Shown one piece after another: positions 17,401 to 26,375 of a stretch of DNA of 64,000 nucleotides (its first letter is position 1; each line of letters begins with the position of its first letter). Source of the DNA: Alteribacter natronophilus (GTDB taxonomy: Bacteria > Bacillota > Bacilli > Bacillales > Salisediminibacteriaceae); contig NZ_VCRO01000001.1 of NCBI RefSeq assembly GCF_006007885.1, forward strand, positions 186,001-250,000, read 5' to 3'. The notes beneath the pieces are model-generated. The model ran no database searches, had not been told where the DNA came from, and saw only the letters and a program-made list of their open reading frames with translations. Position numbers and translations under genes: made by a program.

Positions 17401-17970
17401 ATGAACTGGTATGACAAACTCAATCAGTATTTTCCGGTCGAGGAAATGAAATCCAAGGAGCACATGGACCTTCTCCTGAAGGAAAAGAAAGACATCTATA
17501 AAAAGGATGAAAGCGAATACCATGTGCTGATGTATGTGGAAGCGAAGGATTTTATCTTCATTGACTATCTGTTCGTTTCAAAAAAAGCGCGGGGAATGGG
17601 AATCGGAAAAAAGCTGCTTGATAAGCTTAAAAGCAGGAATAAGCCGATCATTCTCGAAGTGGAACCTGTGGACTATGAAGATACGGACACGGAAAAACGT
17701 CAGCGGTTCTACAAGCGTGAAGGTTTTGAACATGCCAAGTCAATCGGCTACCGCAGACGTTCACTTGATACAGGGAAAATTAATGAAATGGAAATTTTGT
17801 ACTGGTCACCGACGAACGAAACGGAAGAAAGTATCTATAATAAAATGAGACAGACATACGAAACGATTCACACCTATAAGGACGAGGAACTGTACGGTGA
17901 ATCGTATGAAGATACAGATAAAGTATTTACGTTTGAAGAGCAGGAAGAAAAAGCTCGGCCGGAGGCATAA
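17401..17970 (+). CDS. yjbC: GNAT-family acetyltransferase YjbC
   Basis: 189 residues. The central GNAT fold is recognised by DYLFVSKKARGMGIGKKLLDKL (residues about 58-79), where R/Q-x-x-G-x-G/A binds the acetyl-CoA pyrophosphate, and by the later RFYKREGFEH strand-helix. The C-terminal 50 residues are acidic and probably flexible. In B. subtilis yjbC lies directly upstream of spxA and the two are partly co-transcribed; the same neighbour is present here. GGAGGT lies 8 nt before the ATG. The substrate is unknown. Confidence 0.85.
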   Translation: MNWYDKLNQYFPVEEMKSKEHMDLLLKEKKDIYKKDESEYHVLMYVEAKDFIFIDYLFVSKKARGMGIGKKLLDKLKSRNKPIILEVEPVDYEDTDTEKRQRFYKREGFEHAKSIGYRRRSLDTGKINEMEILYWSPTNETEESIYNKMRQTYETIHTYKDEELYGESYEDTDKVFTFEEQEEKARPEA

Positions 17971-18010
17971 GCCGTTTTACGGCCGGAATAAAAAAAGGAG
18001 TGAGTTTTCG

Positions 18011-18142
18011 ATGAAGGGTAAAGAGAAACGTCGCAAAAACCGTAAAAAGCAGTTGTGGCAGGACCTTTTAAAACGGAAATGGAACGAAGTCAATCGGATC
18101 CCGCGGCGTGAGCCTACGTCTCAGTCGAAAACGATCGCCTGA
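18011..18142 (+). CDS. Small basic protein (43 aa), hypothetical
   Basis: A 43-codon frame (MKGKEKRRKNRKKQ, a short WQDLLKRKWNEVNR helix, then a polar tail) with AAAGGAG 10 nt upstream. It is strongly basic, perhaps nucleic-acid or ribosome associated. It starts 40 nt after yjbC and ends before a strong terminator, so it is the last gene of the yjbC transcript. I do not recognise it. Confidence 0.55.
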   Translation: MKGKEKRRKNRKKQLWQDLLKRKWNEVNRIPRREPTSQSKTIA

Positions 18143-18178
18143 CGTCCGGCTGCCGCAGCTTTAATTCTAAAAAAGAGT

Positions 18179-18213
18179 GAAAAACTGTTCCCGGGCCCCC
18201 GGGGGCAGTTTTT
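18179..18213 (+). terminator. Terminator of the yjbC unit
   Basis: AAAACTG..CCCGGG/CCCGGGGGCAGTTTTT hairpin. It separates yjbC from spxA, although read-through is possible. Confidence 0.85.
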
Positions 18214-18462
18214 CCATGTTATAATTGTAGATGCAGGTTGAGAATACATAAACGTAAGTGATAATGAAAGGGCTCTCATTAAGGGCTGCACTTATTGTAC
18301 ACCGGCAATGCTTCGTTTTTTTACACCTTAGTTTGTTCAGCATTTCTCATACAAACCGAGAAAAGTCGCGAACGTGTTTAGATACCTTCAAAACGTGGTA
18401 TATACTATATAATTCTGCTCGTAATAAGTTATACACGTTGTATAAGGTCCGTATAAGTTTTT

Positions 18463-18491
18463 TTGACAAAAACATATGGCCAAATTAAAAT
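18463..18491 (+). promoter_or_regulatory. SigmaA promoter of spxA, long leader
   Basis: TTGACA (18463-18468), a 17-nt spacer, TAAAAT (18486-18491), giving a 5' UTR of roughly 95 nt. The 250 nt upstream (18214-18462) contain no gene; spxA of B. subtilis has several promoters, and further TATAAT-like boxes occur here (for example near 18412), but I cannot assign them. Confidence 0.65.
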
Positions 18492-18593
18492 TATTATTGT
18501 ATAATAAGAGTTGTAACCTTCACACAAGAGAGAGCAGACAATGTGCTTTTTTATACATGGAACTTACAAGAATGGAAGGGAGAATCGGTTTAC

Positions 18594-18995
18594 ATGGTAA
18601 CGTTGTTCACATCGCCAAGTTGCACTTCTTGCCGAAAAGCTAAAGCGTGGCTTCAGGAGCACGATATCGAATTTGTGGAACGTAACATCTTTTCCGAACC
18701 ATTATCAGTGGATGAAGTTAAAGAGGTGGTCCGCATGACAGAGGACGGCACCGATGAAATTATATCCACAAGGTCCAAGGTCTTTCAGGAACTTGAAGTG
18801 GATATCAACGATATGCCGCTTCAGGATCTGTTTCAGCTGATTAGTGACCATCCCGGCCTTCTGCGCCGTCCGATCATCCTGGACGAGAAGCGCATCCAGG
18901 TTGGCTACAATGAAGCTGAAATCCGCCGTTTCCTGCCGCGTAAAGTCAGAACGTTCCAGCTTCAGGAAGCAGCTAAAAAACTTGTAAACGAATAA
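18594..18995 (+). CDS. spxA: Global thiol-stress regulator Spx
   Basis: 133 residues, ArsC-like fold. It binds the RNA polymerase alpha C-terminal domain to redirect transcription during disulfide stress. The redox switch CxxC is Cys10-Thr-Ser-Cys13, and the LRRPIILD segment near residue 91 corresponds to the conserved arginine region. A GGGAG site lies about 11 nt before the ATG. Its proteolysis adaptor YjbH/SpxH is encoded at 26376 and the related ClpCP adaptor MecA at 20230, so the whole control circuit lies within 9 kb. Confidence 0.97.
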   Translation: MVTLFTSPSCTSCRKAKAWLQEHDIEFVERNIFSEPLSVDEVKEVVRMTEDGTDEIISTRSKVFQELEVDINDMPLQDLFQLISDHPGLLRRPIILDEKRIQVGYNEAEIRRFLPRKVRTFQLQEAAKKLVNE

Positions 18996-19000
18996 GTACA

Positions 19001-19037
19001 AAAGCCTTCTGTCAAATGCAGAAGGCTTTGTGTTTTT
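19001..19037 (+). terminator. Terminator of spxA
   Basis: AAAGCCTTCTG/CAGAAGGCTTT stem followed by GTGTTTTTT. Confidence 0.9.
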
Positions 19038-19044
19038 TCAGTAA

Positions 19045-19246
19045 GCTGTGTTCGTATAAATTGTTGTTAATTATGACTCCAGCGACGAGCGATTACTCCG
19101 TGAGTTATCTTCGAGTTGCTTCGACGCAGTAGACTTCAGAGCATAACAGGCAGAGGAAGAAGCAGGAAATCTTCCTGTGCTGAAGCGATGCCCGCGGAAA
19201 GCGTCCGCCTGCAGCGGAATAAAACAAAAACCTTTCCGAAAGCAGC
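19045..19246. repeat. Repeat family C, copy 4 (with internal module)
   Basis: It starts GCTGTGTTCGTATAAATTG at 19045 and ends with the complement of GCTGCTTTCGGAAAGGTTTT at 19246, matching the ends of the copy at 13913-14094 in the opposite orientation. Inside are GACTCCAGCGACGAGC, the 55-bp module (TTCGAGTTGCTTCGACGCAG ... GCAGAGGAAGAAGCA, about 19109-19165) and GCCCGCGGAAAGCGTCCGCC. Confidence 0.78.
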
Positions 19247-19262
19247 TTTTCAGAAGGTAAAT

Positions 19263-19940
19263 TCAGGAAGCCTGGATGACGATGACATTCCTGACCTTAT
19301 TTCTCAGCCAGCCGACCAGCAGGATCGCTGTTGTAAGGGCGCCTGAAAACGCATAAACGGGAATGCCGTGGTCCAGCAGCCAGAAATAGACAAACGGCTC
19401 ATGGACAATCATTCCGGCGGCGGTGAACGTTAAAACTCCGGCGCCCATATATAATATGGAAGGAACCTTTTTCATCGCCCACAGGATAAGACGGCTGCCC
19501 CAGATAAGGATGGGGATGCTGATGACCAGGCCCGTCATGACGAGAATGATATTTCCGTCCGCCGCCCCGGCTACAGCAAGGACGTTGTCAAACCCCATGA
19601 CAATATCGGCAATAACGATCGTTTTTATAGCCGCGATTATCCCGGTTGAGCCTGCGATATTTGTCTCCTCTTCGGGGGCCGTCAGCAGCCTGTAGGCAAT
19701 ATAAAGTAATAAAATGCCCCCAATCCCCATTAAATAGGGTATAGACAATAAATGAATGGCAATAACGGTTAACAGACCTCTTGCCGCTATGGCGAAGAGA
19801 ATACCGATAAAAATGGCTTTATTTCTGAGGTGAGGAGGGAGCTTCCGGCAGGCCATGGCAACCACAATGGCATTGTCACCTCCCAGAATCAGATCAATTC
19901 CGATTATTGTAAGTAATGCGACAAAAAAATCTGAATTCAA
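19263..19940 (-). CDS. yjbE: TerC family membrane protein YjbE, TTG start
   Basis: 225 residues, about seven membrane helices. It has the TerC signature of two motifs with acidic residues in helices: IDLILGGDNAIVVAMA and IVIADIVMGFDNVLAVAG. TerC proteins are linked to metal handling, in Bacillaceae to Mn2+ export/metalation of secreted proteins. The TTG at 19940 is chosen because GGGGAGG lies 9 nt upstream; an upstream in-frame ATG at 19985 lacks a site. The position beside mecA matches B. subtilis yjbE. Confidence 0.88.
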   Translation of the reverse strand: MNSDFFVALLTIIGIDLILGGDNAIVVAMACRKLPPHLRNKAIFIGILFAIAARGLLTVIAIHLLSIPYLMGIGGILLLYIAYRLLTAPEEETNIAGSTGIIAAIKTIVIADIVMGFDNVLAVAGAADGNIILVMTGLVISIPILIWGSRLILWAMKKVPSILYMGAGVLTFTAAGMIVHEPFVYFWLLDHGIPVYAFSGALTTAILLVGWLRNKVRNVIVIQAS

Positions 19941-20229
19941 TGGTTGATTCCTCCCCTCATAAACGATAAAATCAGTTAAAATCATAAATTTCCGGCGGTG
20001 CAGGCCTGTTCAAAAACTCATTTCATAATACCTTATACAACTTGTACCAGAATCAGAACCGGCAGGCAGAGAGAAGATGAATATAAGCAGGACTATTTCA
20101 TTTGAACCGTAATTCTTTTAAAATGGAGTTAAGCCCGGTTGATTGAAACCACATCATTCAGGGTAAACAATGAGAACAGCGAAGGCAGATTGGCGTGCAC
20201 CAATTCTCAATCGGAAGGGTGAGCAGCAC

Positions 20230-20880
20230 ATGGAGATCGAACGTGTAAATGATACAACATTAAAGTTTTTCATCACATATAAAGATATTGAAAAACGTGG
20301 TTTTGATAAAGACGAGATCTGGTATAACCGCGAGCGGGGAGAAGAGCTCTTTTTCGAAATGATGAACGAGGCGAACGACCAGGAAAATTTCGAAATCGAT
20401 GGTCCTCTCTGGGTTCAGGTTCATGCACTTGAGCGTGGTCTGGAAGTAATCGTTACCCGTGGGCAGGTTAATGACGGCAACGTTAAGCTGGAGATCCCGG
20501 TAGGCGACGAAAAAGATGCGCAGAGTGTGGATGATAATATTGCAGAAATGCTTGAAGGCCGTGTCCGTTCAGAGGATGAAGACGGTGAAAAGGAACTCAC
20601 ACTCAGTATTGTCATCGGTTTTAACGACTTTGAAGATGTGATCAGCCTGAGCAAGGCTTTTGACGAGGAAGTCGAAACAAGTCTTTACCATTTCGAAGGC
20701 CGCTATTATATCTACGTTACACTTGACGAACGTTTTACGGATGAAGAGCAGGATAACCATCTCAGCCGCATGCTGGAGTACGGGTATGAATCAGATATTA
20801 CGATCCACCGGATCCGGGAGTATGGAAAAGAGATCGTAGGAGACAATGCCCTGAAGGTGATCAGCGGGCAATTCAATTAA
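20230..20880 (+). CDS. mecA: ClpC adaptor protein MecA
   Basis: 216 residues. The N-terminal MEIERVNDTTLKFFITYKDI binds substrates such as ComK or ComS, an acidic linker follows (EDEDGEKE, about 120), and the C-terminal domain (LSIVIGFNDFEDVISLSK ... YHFEGRYYI) engages ClpC. The length is typical (218 in B. subtilis). The ATG at 20230 agrees with the conserved family start; a weak AAGGGTGAG site precedes it. A terminator follows. Confidence 0.96.
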   Translation: MEIERVNDTTLKFFITYKDIEKRGFDKDEIWYNRERGEELFFEMMNEANDQENFEIDGPLWVQVHALERGLEVIVTRGQVNDGNVKLEIPVGDEKDAQSVDDNIAEMLEGRVRSEDEDGEKELTLSIVIGFNDFEDVISLSKAFDEEVETSLYHFEGRYYIYVTLDERFTDEEQDNHLSRMLEYGYESDITIHRIREYGKEIVGDNALKVISGQFN

Positions 20881-20882
20881 AA

Positions 20883-20914
20883 GGGAGCCGATTGTACGTC
20901 GGCTCTTTTTTTTG
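20883..20914 (+). terminator. Terminator of mecA
   Basis: GAGCCGA/TCGGCTC stem followed by eight or more T residues. Confidence 0.9.
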
Positions 20915-21025
20915 TCTCCATTACATTCCTGAATGTGGCAGACGCAGCATACTGAAAGAGACCGATTTGCGTTATAATGGAAAAAGAACAAACTCCTGTT
21001 GAGACAAAGAGAAGAGGGAGAACGG

Positions 21026-22537
21026 ATGTTAAAGAGACTGCAGGTTATTCTGTTTCTGGCCATCGTTGTAGCAGGATTATTTCTGACACGTGAATACTGG
21101 GAAGGCTGGCTGGTAGGCTGGGCATCGATTTTCTTCTCACTGACAGCCTTCTTTATCGCTGTCGTCATCTTTTTTGAAAACCGGAACCCGACGAAAACGC
21201 TGACGTGGCTTATGGTACTCGGTGTCTTCCCGGTACTCGGCTTTATCTTCTATCTTATGTTCGGTCAGAATTACAGAAAAAGAAGATCCTTTACCAAAAA
21301 GGCGATTATGGATGAACAGGCCTTCTATAAAATCGAAGGAAACCGTCCCCTGGATGAAGACCAGCTCGGCCTGATGCGCGGGAATCAGCAGAAACTGTTC
21401 CGCCTGGCCCATCGCCTTGCCAACAATCCCATTTCGTTTCAGTCTGATACCAGGGTGCTCACTGACGGGAAGGAAACATTCGCCTATATTAAAAGAGCTC
21501 TCAATGCAGCTGAAGAGCACATTCACATGGAATACTATATTGTCCGTGACGACGGACTCGGCCGTGAGATCAAAGACATTCTCATGAAAAAAGCCCGGGC
21601 AGGGGTTGAAGTGCGGTTTCTTTATGACGCTGTAGGGTGCTGGAAACTGCCGAAGGGGTACATACAGGAGCTCCACAGCGCAGGAGTGGAAATGGTGCCG
21701 TTTGCCCCTGTTAAGCTTCCTTTCTTTACAAACAAGATCAATTACCGGAATCACCGGAAAATCATTGTGGTCGATTCGAACAGCGCGTTTATCGGCGGGC
21801 TGAATATTGGAGATGAATATCTGGGGAAAAGCAGTTATTTCGGCCATTGGCGTGATACCCATCTTATGGTGAGAGGAGAAGCGGTGCGCAGTCTGCAGCT
21901 TATTTTCCTCAGAGACTGGTATTATGTCACCGGGGAAACGGCTCTTAAACCGGGGTACCTCAGCCCTGCACTCCCGGATGCAGATTACGAAGGCGGGGTC
22001 CAGATGATCGCCAGCGGTCCGGACAGCCGCTGGGAGGTTATTAAGAAACTGTTCTTTACAATGATCACATCTGCTAAAAAATCAATCTGGATTGCGAGCC
22101 CCTATTTTATTCCCGACGAGGACATGCTCTCGGCAATAAAAATAGCGGCACTGGGTGGAATAGATGTCCGGATTCTCGTGCCGAGCAGACCGGACAAACG
22201 GATTGTTTTTCACGCGTCACGCTCTTATTTTCCGGAGCTCCTTGAAGCGGGGGTTAAAATCTACGAATACCACAGGGGCTTCATGCACAGTAAAATTATC
22301 ATTGTCGACAACGAAATCGCTTCGATCGGCACGGCGAATATGGATATGCGCAGCTTTCATCTTAATTTCGAAGTCAACGCCTTCCTTTATAAAACGAGAA
22401 GTGTCGAAGCGCTTGCCAGTGACTTTGTTTATGACATGGAGCATTCAAACGTGATCAGACAGGAAACCTTTATCCGCAGGTCGTTTTTCTATAAACTCAT
22501 CGAGTCAACTTCCAGACTGCTGTCGCCACTGCTTTAA
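21026..22537 (+). CDS. cls: Cardiolipin synthase
   Basis: 503 residues: two N-terminal membrane helices (about residues 5-20 and 28-50), then two phospholipase D domains, each with an HKD motif (HRKIIVVDSNSAFIGG and HSKIIIVDNEIASIGTANMD). It condenses two phosphatidylglycerols to cardiolipin at the membrane. The ATG at 21026 follows AGAGGGAG at 5 nt. A cls gene between mecA and coiA is found in other Bacillaceae as I recall. TATAAT is seen at about 20972, but the -35 is weak. Confidence 0.94.
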   Translation: MLKRLQVILFLAIVVAGLFLTREYWEGWLVGWASIFFSLTAFFIAVVIFFENRNPTKTLTWLMVLGVFPVLGFIFYLMFGQNYRKRRSFTKKAIMDEQAFYKIEGNRPLDEDQLGLMRGNQQKLFRLAHRLANNPISFQSDTRVLTDGKETFAYIKRALNAAEEHIHMEYYIVRDDGLGREIKDILMKKARAGVEVRFLYDAVGCWKLPKGYIQELHSAGVEMVPFAPVKLPFFTNKINYRNHRKIIVVDSNSAFIGGLNIGDEYLGKSSYFGHWRDTHLMVRGEAVRSLQLIFLRDWYYVTGETALKPGYLSPALPDADYEGGVQMIASGPDSRWEVIKKLFFTMITSAKKSIWIASPYFIPDEDMLSAIKIAALGGIDVRILVPSRPDKRIVFHASRSYFPELLEAGVKIYEYHRGFMHSKIIIVDNEIASIGTANMDMRSFHLNFEVNAFLYKTRSVEALASDFVYDMEHSNVIRQETFIRRSFFYKLIESTSRLLSPLL

Positions 22538-22546
22538 TGACAGGGG

Positions 22547-22581
22547 GAATCGCACTGATTTCAGAGTGCGGTTCTTTTTTT
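22547..22581 (+). terminator. Terminator of cls
   Basis: GAATCGCACT/AGTGCGGTTC hairpin with seven T residues. Confidence 0.88.
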
Positions 22582-22668
22582 GCCGCAGGTCCGGACGGAA
22601 ATCCATCGTTTCGCTTGAACGTACGTTCCCCTGAACTGTATAATTAATCCATTCGATGGAGAGGACTG

Positions 22669-23922
22669 ATGCCTATGCTGACAGCGGTCAAAAACGATGG
22701 AAGTACCTTTATACTGAGTGACGCCTGGACAAGGAAAGAGCTTACAGAGCTCAGGTTGACCGAGCAGTTCTTCTGCCCGGAATGCGGAGAACCGCTGGTA
22801 CTGAAGCTCGGTACAAAAAAAGCTTGGCACTTTGCCCACTTGCACTCACCGTTATGTACGGCCTCGATGAAGAAAGAAACGGAAGCACATGTTCAGGGAA
22901 AATGGTTTCTTTATAACTGGCTTCGTGAGCAGCACCTTAATCCCCACATTGAATATCCTCTCCCACACCTCGGCAGACGGCCCGATCTCTGTTACAAAAC
23001 AGAAGAGTACACAGCCGTGATTGAGCTTCAGCATTCTTCCATTCCATTTCAGCAGTTCAGGAAAAGGACAGCGGAATACGAGCAGAACGGATACGCACTG
23101 AGGTGGCTGGGCATTACTGAGAACAAATCAGCAGGGCGGGAAACCAGAGTGGATCGTATGTCTGCCCTGGACGGCTTTCTTGCTTCCTGTCCGGCTAACG
23201 GCAGTATCCTCAGTCTTTCTGCAGTTTATCTGAACTACGTAACAGGCACCTTTTATTTTCATGGCCCCTTTCTATTCCTCTCTCCCCTTAAAGTCTTTAT
23301 CCCGGTTACTCCAATACGTGCAGGCGACCTTACAGCAGACCGGCTTTTTCATCCGGAAACGGACAGACTTCAACTTACGGGCCGGGAAGTGGATGACTAC
23401 TTCGTGCACTGGAAAAAAGAAGTTTCATCTGCGAGAAGTCGGAGGCGTAACGGCAGGCTGAATACCGGGGAAAAATACATTTCCCGTCTGCTCTGCAGTT
23501 TTGGAAAGAACCTTTCGACTTTCCCCGCACTGGCATTCATTCCACTTCCATCGCAGTTTTTTCTTCACACCCCGCCTTTACTGTGGCAGTCATGGGTACT
23601 TCTTGGATTTATCAATGAGATCAGCCCGGGAATAAGATTCAGTGTGAACCAGCTTGCAGCTTCTTTTCTGCGGCATGCAGAACATCAGCGGTTTATTATT
23701 CGGGACCTGCCGTTCGGCAGGAAGGGAATGGCCGTGCTTCTGCTCACAGAATACCTCGATGTTCTCGTCTCTTTTGGCGTCCTCGTTAAAGCAGGAAACA
23801 CTGTATATGAAGTTGTACGTCATATTACGGTGGAAAAGCCGATGGATATTCTTCTTAAAGACGATGAACATATTCAAAACTATATGAAAAAGTACTGGAA
23901 GGAACACTGGTTTAACAGCTGA
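22669..23922 (+). CDS. coiA: Competence protein CoiA
   Basis: 417 residues. The N-terminus holds a zinc-ribbon-like module (FFCPECGEPLVLKLG with WHFAH and a later Cys). Next comes a PD-(D/E)xK-like nuclease core: HVQGKWFLYNWL, EYPLPHLGRRPDL and AVIELQHSSIPFQQFRKRTAEYE supply the Asp-ELQ-type catalytic residues. The C-terminal 230 residues are less conserved. CoiA supports recombination of incoming DNA during transformation. GGAG lies 7 nt before the first ATG. Its position upstream of pepF matches B. subtilis. Confidence 0.92.
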   Translation: MPMLTAVKNDGSTFILSDAWTRKELTELRLTEQFFCPECGEPLVLKLGTKKAWHFAHLHSPLCTASMKKETEAHVQGKWFLYNWLREQHLNPHIEYPLPHLGRRPDLCYKTEEYTAVIELQHSSIPFQQFRKRTAEYEQNGYALRWLGITENKSAGRETRVDRMSALDGFLASCPANGSILSLSAVYLNYVTGTFYFHGPFLFLSPLKVFIPVTPIRAGDLTADRLFHPETDRLQLTGREVDDYFVHWKKEVSSARSRRRNGRLNTGEKYISRLLCSFGKNLSTFPALAFIPLPSQFFLHTPPLLWQSWVLLGFINEISPGIRFSVNQLAASFLRHAEHQRFIIRDLPFGRKGMAVLLLTEYLDVLVSFGVLVKAGNTVYEVVRHITVEKPMDILLKDDEHIQNYMKKYWKEHWFNS

Positions 23923-23970
23923 TTATTTCGACTGTCAAAGTTTTTTTCGGAAAAAAGAAGGGATTAAGTG

Positions 23971-24114
23971 GTGACCGGCGAAGTTAGAGAAGAAGCACTT
24001 TTATGCATCCTGGATTGCCGTGATGAACAGAAAGACTGTTCACACATAACGAATCCAGTGATGGATCTGAAGTATAATAAACAGGCGGCTTTAACAAAGC
24101 CCGTAAAAAAGTAA
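23971..24114 (+). CDS. Possible small protein (47 aa), GTG start
   Basis: A GTG-initiated frame (MTGEVREEALLCILDCRDEQ and on to VKK) with AAGGGA 7 nt upstream lies in the coiA-pepF gap and ends 25 nt before pepF. It contains three cysteines and no recognisable domain. Without conservation data it may be chance, but it fills the gap with good spacing. Confidence 0.35.
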   Translation: MTGEVREEALLCILDCRDEQKDCSHITNPVMDLKYNKQAALTKPVKK

Positions 24115-24139
24115 ACTCATGACATTTGGAGGTGCCGGT

Positions 24140-25957
24140 ATGGCAGAACAGACAACAGCTTTGCCGAAGAGAGAGGAGATTCCCGAAGAACTGACATGGA
24201 ATCTCGAGGATATTTTTGAAACTGATGACAAGTGGGAAGAGAGTTTTCAGGAAGTGAAAGACATGCTTCCGAAAATGAAAGAATACAAAGGGCACCTTGG
24301 AGATTCCGCTGACAAACTTTACGAAGCGCTCAGCTACCAGGATGAAATTTCAAAGAAACTGGGCCGCCTTTATACATATGCCCATATGAGATACGACCAG
24401 GATACAACAAACTCCTTTTATCAGGGGCTCAACGACCGGGCATCCCAGCTCGTCTCCCAGGTCAGTAGTACAGCTTCCTTTGTAACACCTGAAATTCTGT
24501 CAATCCCCGAAGGAAAACTGAAAGGGTTCGTCGAGGAGCATAAGGATTTAAAGCTTTATGAGCATATGCTCAACGAGCTGAACGAAAACCGTCCTCATGT
24601 ACTGACGGAAAAAGAAGAATCTCTTCTGGCCCAGGTAAGTGAAGTGACGAGTTCACCGTCCAATACATTCGGGATGCTTAATAACGCCGACATGAAATTT
24701 CCGAAAGTAAAGGACGAAAACGGCAGGGAAACAGAGGTTACCCACGGCCGTTATCTCCGGTTTCTGGAAAGTGACGACCGTTCAGTCCGTGAGGCTGCAT
24801 TTAAGGCTGTCTATGAAACCTACGGAAAATATAAAAATACTTTTGCAAGCACGCTCGGCGGCAATGTGAAAAAGAACCTTTTTAACGCCCGTGTCCGCAA
24901 CTACAGTTCTGCACGCGAGGCGGCACTGAGCAAAAACCATATTCCCGAAGTGGTGTATGACCAGCTCGTGGACACAGTAAATAAAAATCTTCACCTCCTT
25001 CACCGTTATGTTGATGTGCGCAAGCGTGCACTGGGCGTGGACGAACTTCACATGTATGACCTTTACACGCCGCTTGTGAAGGATGTGAAAATGGAAATTT
25101 CCTACGAAGAAGCCAGGGAGCTTGTAAAAAAGGGAGCTGAACCTCTTGGAGATGAGTATGTAAGCATCGTTCAGGAAGGCTTTGAAAATCGATGGGTGGA
25201 CGTGGAGGAAAACGTGGGTAAACGCAGTGGTGCCTATTCTTCCGGTGCTTATGGAACAATGCCTTATATCCTGATGAACTGGCAGAACAATGTAAACAAC
25301 CTGTTTACGCTCAGCCATGAATTCGGCCATTCGGTACACAGCTACTACACGCGCAAGTATCAGCCGTTCCCGTATGCGAACTACTCCATATTCGTGGCGG
25401 AAGTGGCGTCCACGTGCAACGAAGCACTGTTAAACGATCACCTGCTTGAAGTTACGGATGACAGGCAGAAGCGGCTTTATCTCCTGAATAATTTTCTCGA
25501 AGGGTTCAGGGGGACGGTGTTCCGTCAGACGATGTTCGCTGAGTTTGAAAAATTGATTCACGAGAGAGCTGCAGATGGTGAGTCCCTCACACCTGACCTT
25601 CTTTCTGAGATTTACTATGACCTCAATAAGAAGTACTTTGGGGAAAACATTGTCGTGGACGAGGAAATTGCACTCGAGTGGGCACGGATTCCACACTTCT
25701 ACTACAATTTCTACGTTTACCAGTACGCTACCGGATACAGTGCAGCAACAACGCTGGCAAAACAGATTCAGGAGGAAGGGGACACGGCCGTCACCCGTTA
25801 CCTTGATTTCCTTAAGGCCGGAAGCTCCGATTATCCGATTGAGGTACTGAAAAAAGCAGGGGTGGATATGACCTCCCCGGAACCAATTGAACAGGCAATG
25901 AAAGTATTCGAGGAAACACTTTCCGAGCTGGAGGAACTGCTTTTTGAAGAAAAATAA
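24140..25957 (+). CDS. pepF: Oligoendopeptidase F
   Basis: 605 residues, M3 zinc metallopeptidase. The zinc-binding HExxH appears as SHEFGHSVHSYY (about residue 393), with the downstream Glu in FVAEVASTCNEALL. It degrades oligopeptides of about 7-17 residues in the cytoplasm. The ATG at 24140 has GGAGG 7 nt upstream. B. subtilis has the same coiA-pepF (yjbF-yjbG) order. A terminator follows. Confidence 0.96.
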   Translation: MAEQTTALPKREEIPEELTWNLEDIFETDDKWEESFQEVKDMLPKMKEYKGHLGDSADKLYEALSYQDEISKKLGRLYTYAHMRYDQDTTNSFYQGLNDRASQLVSQVSSTASFVTPEILSIPEGKLKGFVEEHKDLKLYEHMLNELNENRPHVLTEKEESLLAQVSEVTSSPSNTFGMLNNADMKFPKVKDENGRETEVTHGRYLRFLESDDRSVREAAFKAVYETYGKYKNTFASTLGGNVKKNLFNARVRNYSSAREAALSKNHIPEVVYDQLVDTVNKNLHLLHRYVDVRKRALGVDELHMYDLYTPLVKDVKMEISYEEARELVKKGAEPLGDEYVSIVQEGFENRWVDVEENVGKRSGAYSSGAYGTMPYILMNWQNNVNNLFTLSHEFGHSVHSYYTRKYQPFPYANYSIFVAEVASTCNEALLNDHLLEVTDDRQKRLYLLNNFLEGFRGTVFRQTMFAEFEKLIHERAADGESLTPDLLSEIYYDLNKKYFGENIVVDEEIALEWARIPHFYYNFYVYQYATGYSAATTLAKQIQEEGDTAVTRYLDFLKAGSSDYPIEVLKKAGVDMTSPEPIEQAMKVFEETLSELEELLFEEK

Positions 25958-25986
25958 CCGGTGAAGCTTCAGCCTGCACCAAAAAG

Positions 25987-26017
25987 ACCCCTGCGGAAAG
26001 TTCCTCAGGGGTTTCTC
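25987..26017 (+). terminator. Terminator of pepF
   Basis: ACCCCTG ... CAGGGGT stem followed by TTCT; moderately strong. Confidence 0.65.
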
Positions 26018-26038
26018 TGCATTACTGTCGGGAATCCG

Positions 26039-26224
26039 TCATCCGTTAAACCCTTTAAAGCGGTGACGGTGGTTGATCGTGTGTGCTGTAAAAACGATGG
26101 TGCCTAAAAGAAGAGGCATAGCGACCCATTTGGGAAAGATATTCATCAGACTCAGTAACGTCAGGCAGAAGCTTGCGAGTATGAGAACGACACCGGTCAT
26201 GATTATGACATTCTGAAACTGCAA
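26039..26224 (-). CDS. Small two-TM membrane protein, TTG start
   Basis: 61 residues with two hydrophobic helices (about 6-26 and 33-49) and a basic His/Arg tail. The TTG at 26224 has AAGGAG at 9 nt; the ATG seven codons upstream lies within that site and is rejected. It lies downstream of the yjbH terminator on the same strand. Family not recognised. Confidence 0.55.
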   Translation of the reverse strand: MQFQNVIIMTGVVLILASFCLTLLSLMNIFPKWVAMPLLLGTIVFTAHTINHRHRFKGFNG

Positions 26225-26314
26225 GTTGCGACACTCCTTTTTCATCAGCTGGTACCTGTCCTCATTTTATGCAGGAAACCTCCAGTGCATTACATACCCG
26301 GGCGTACACAAACA

Positions 26315-26352
26315 GAAAAAAAGCTGCTTCCTCATTGGAGGAGCAGCTTTTC
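26315..26352 (-). terminator. Terminator of yjbH
   Basis: Minus strand: GAGAAAAGCTGCTCCTC/GAGGAAGCAGCTTTTTTT; AAAAAGC at the other end also allows plus-strand termination. Confidence 0.88.
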
Positions 26353-26375
26353 TCACTGTATGGCTGAGAGCTGAA

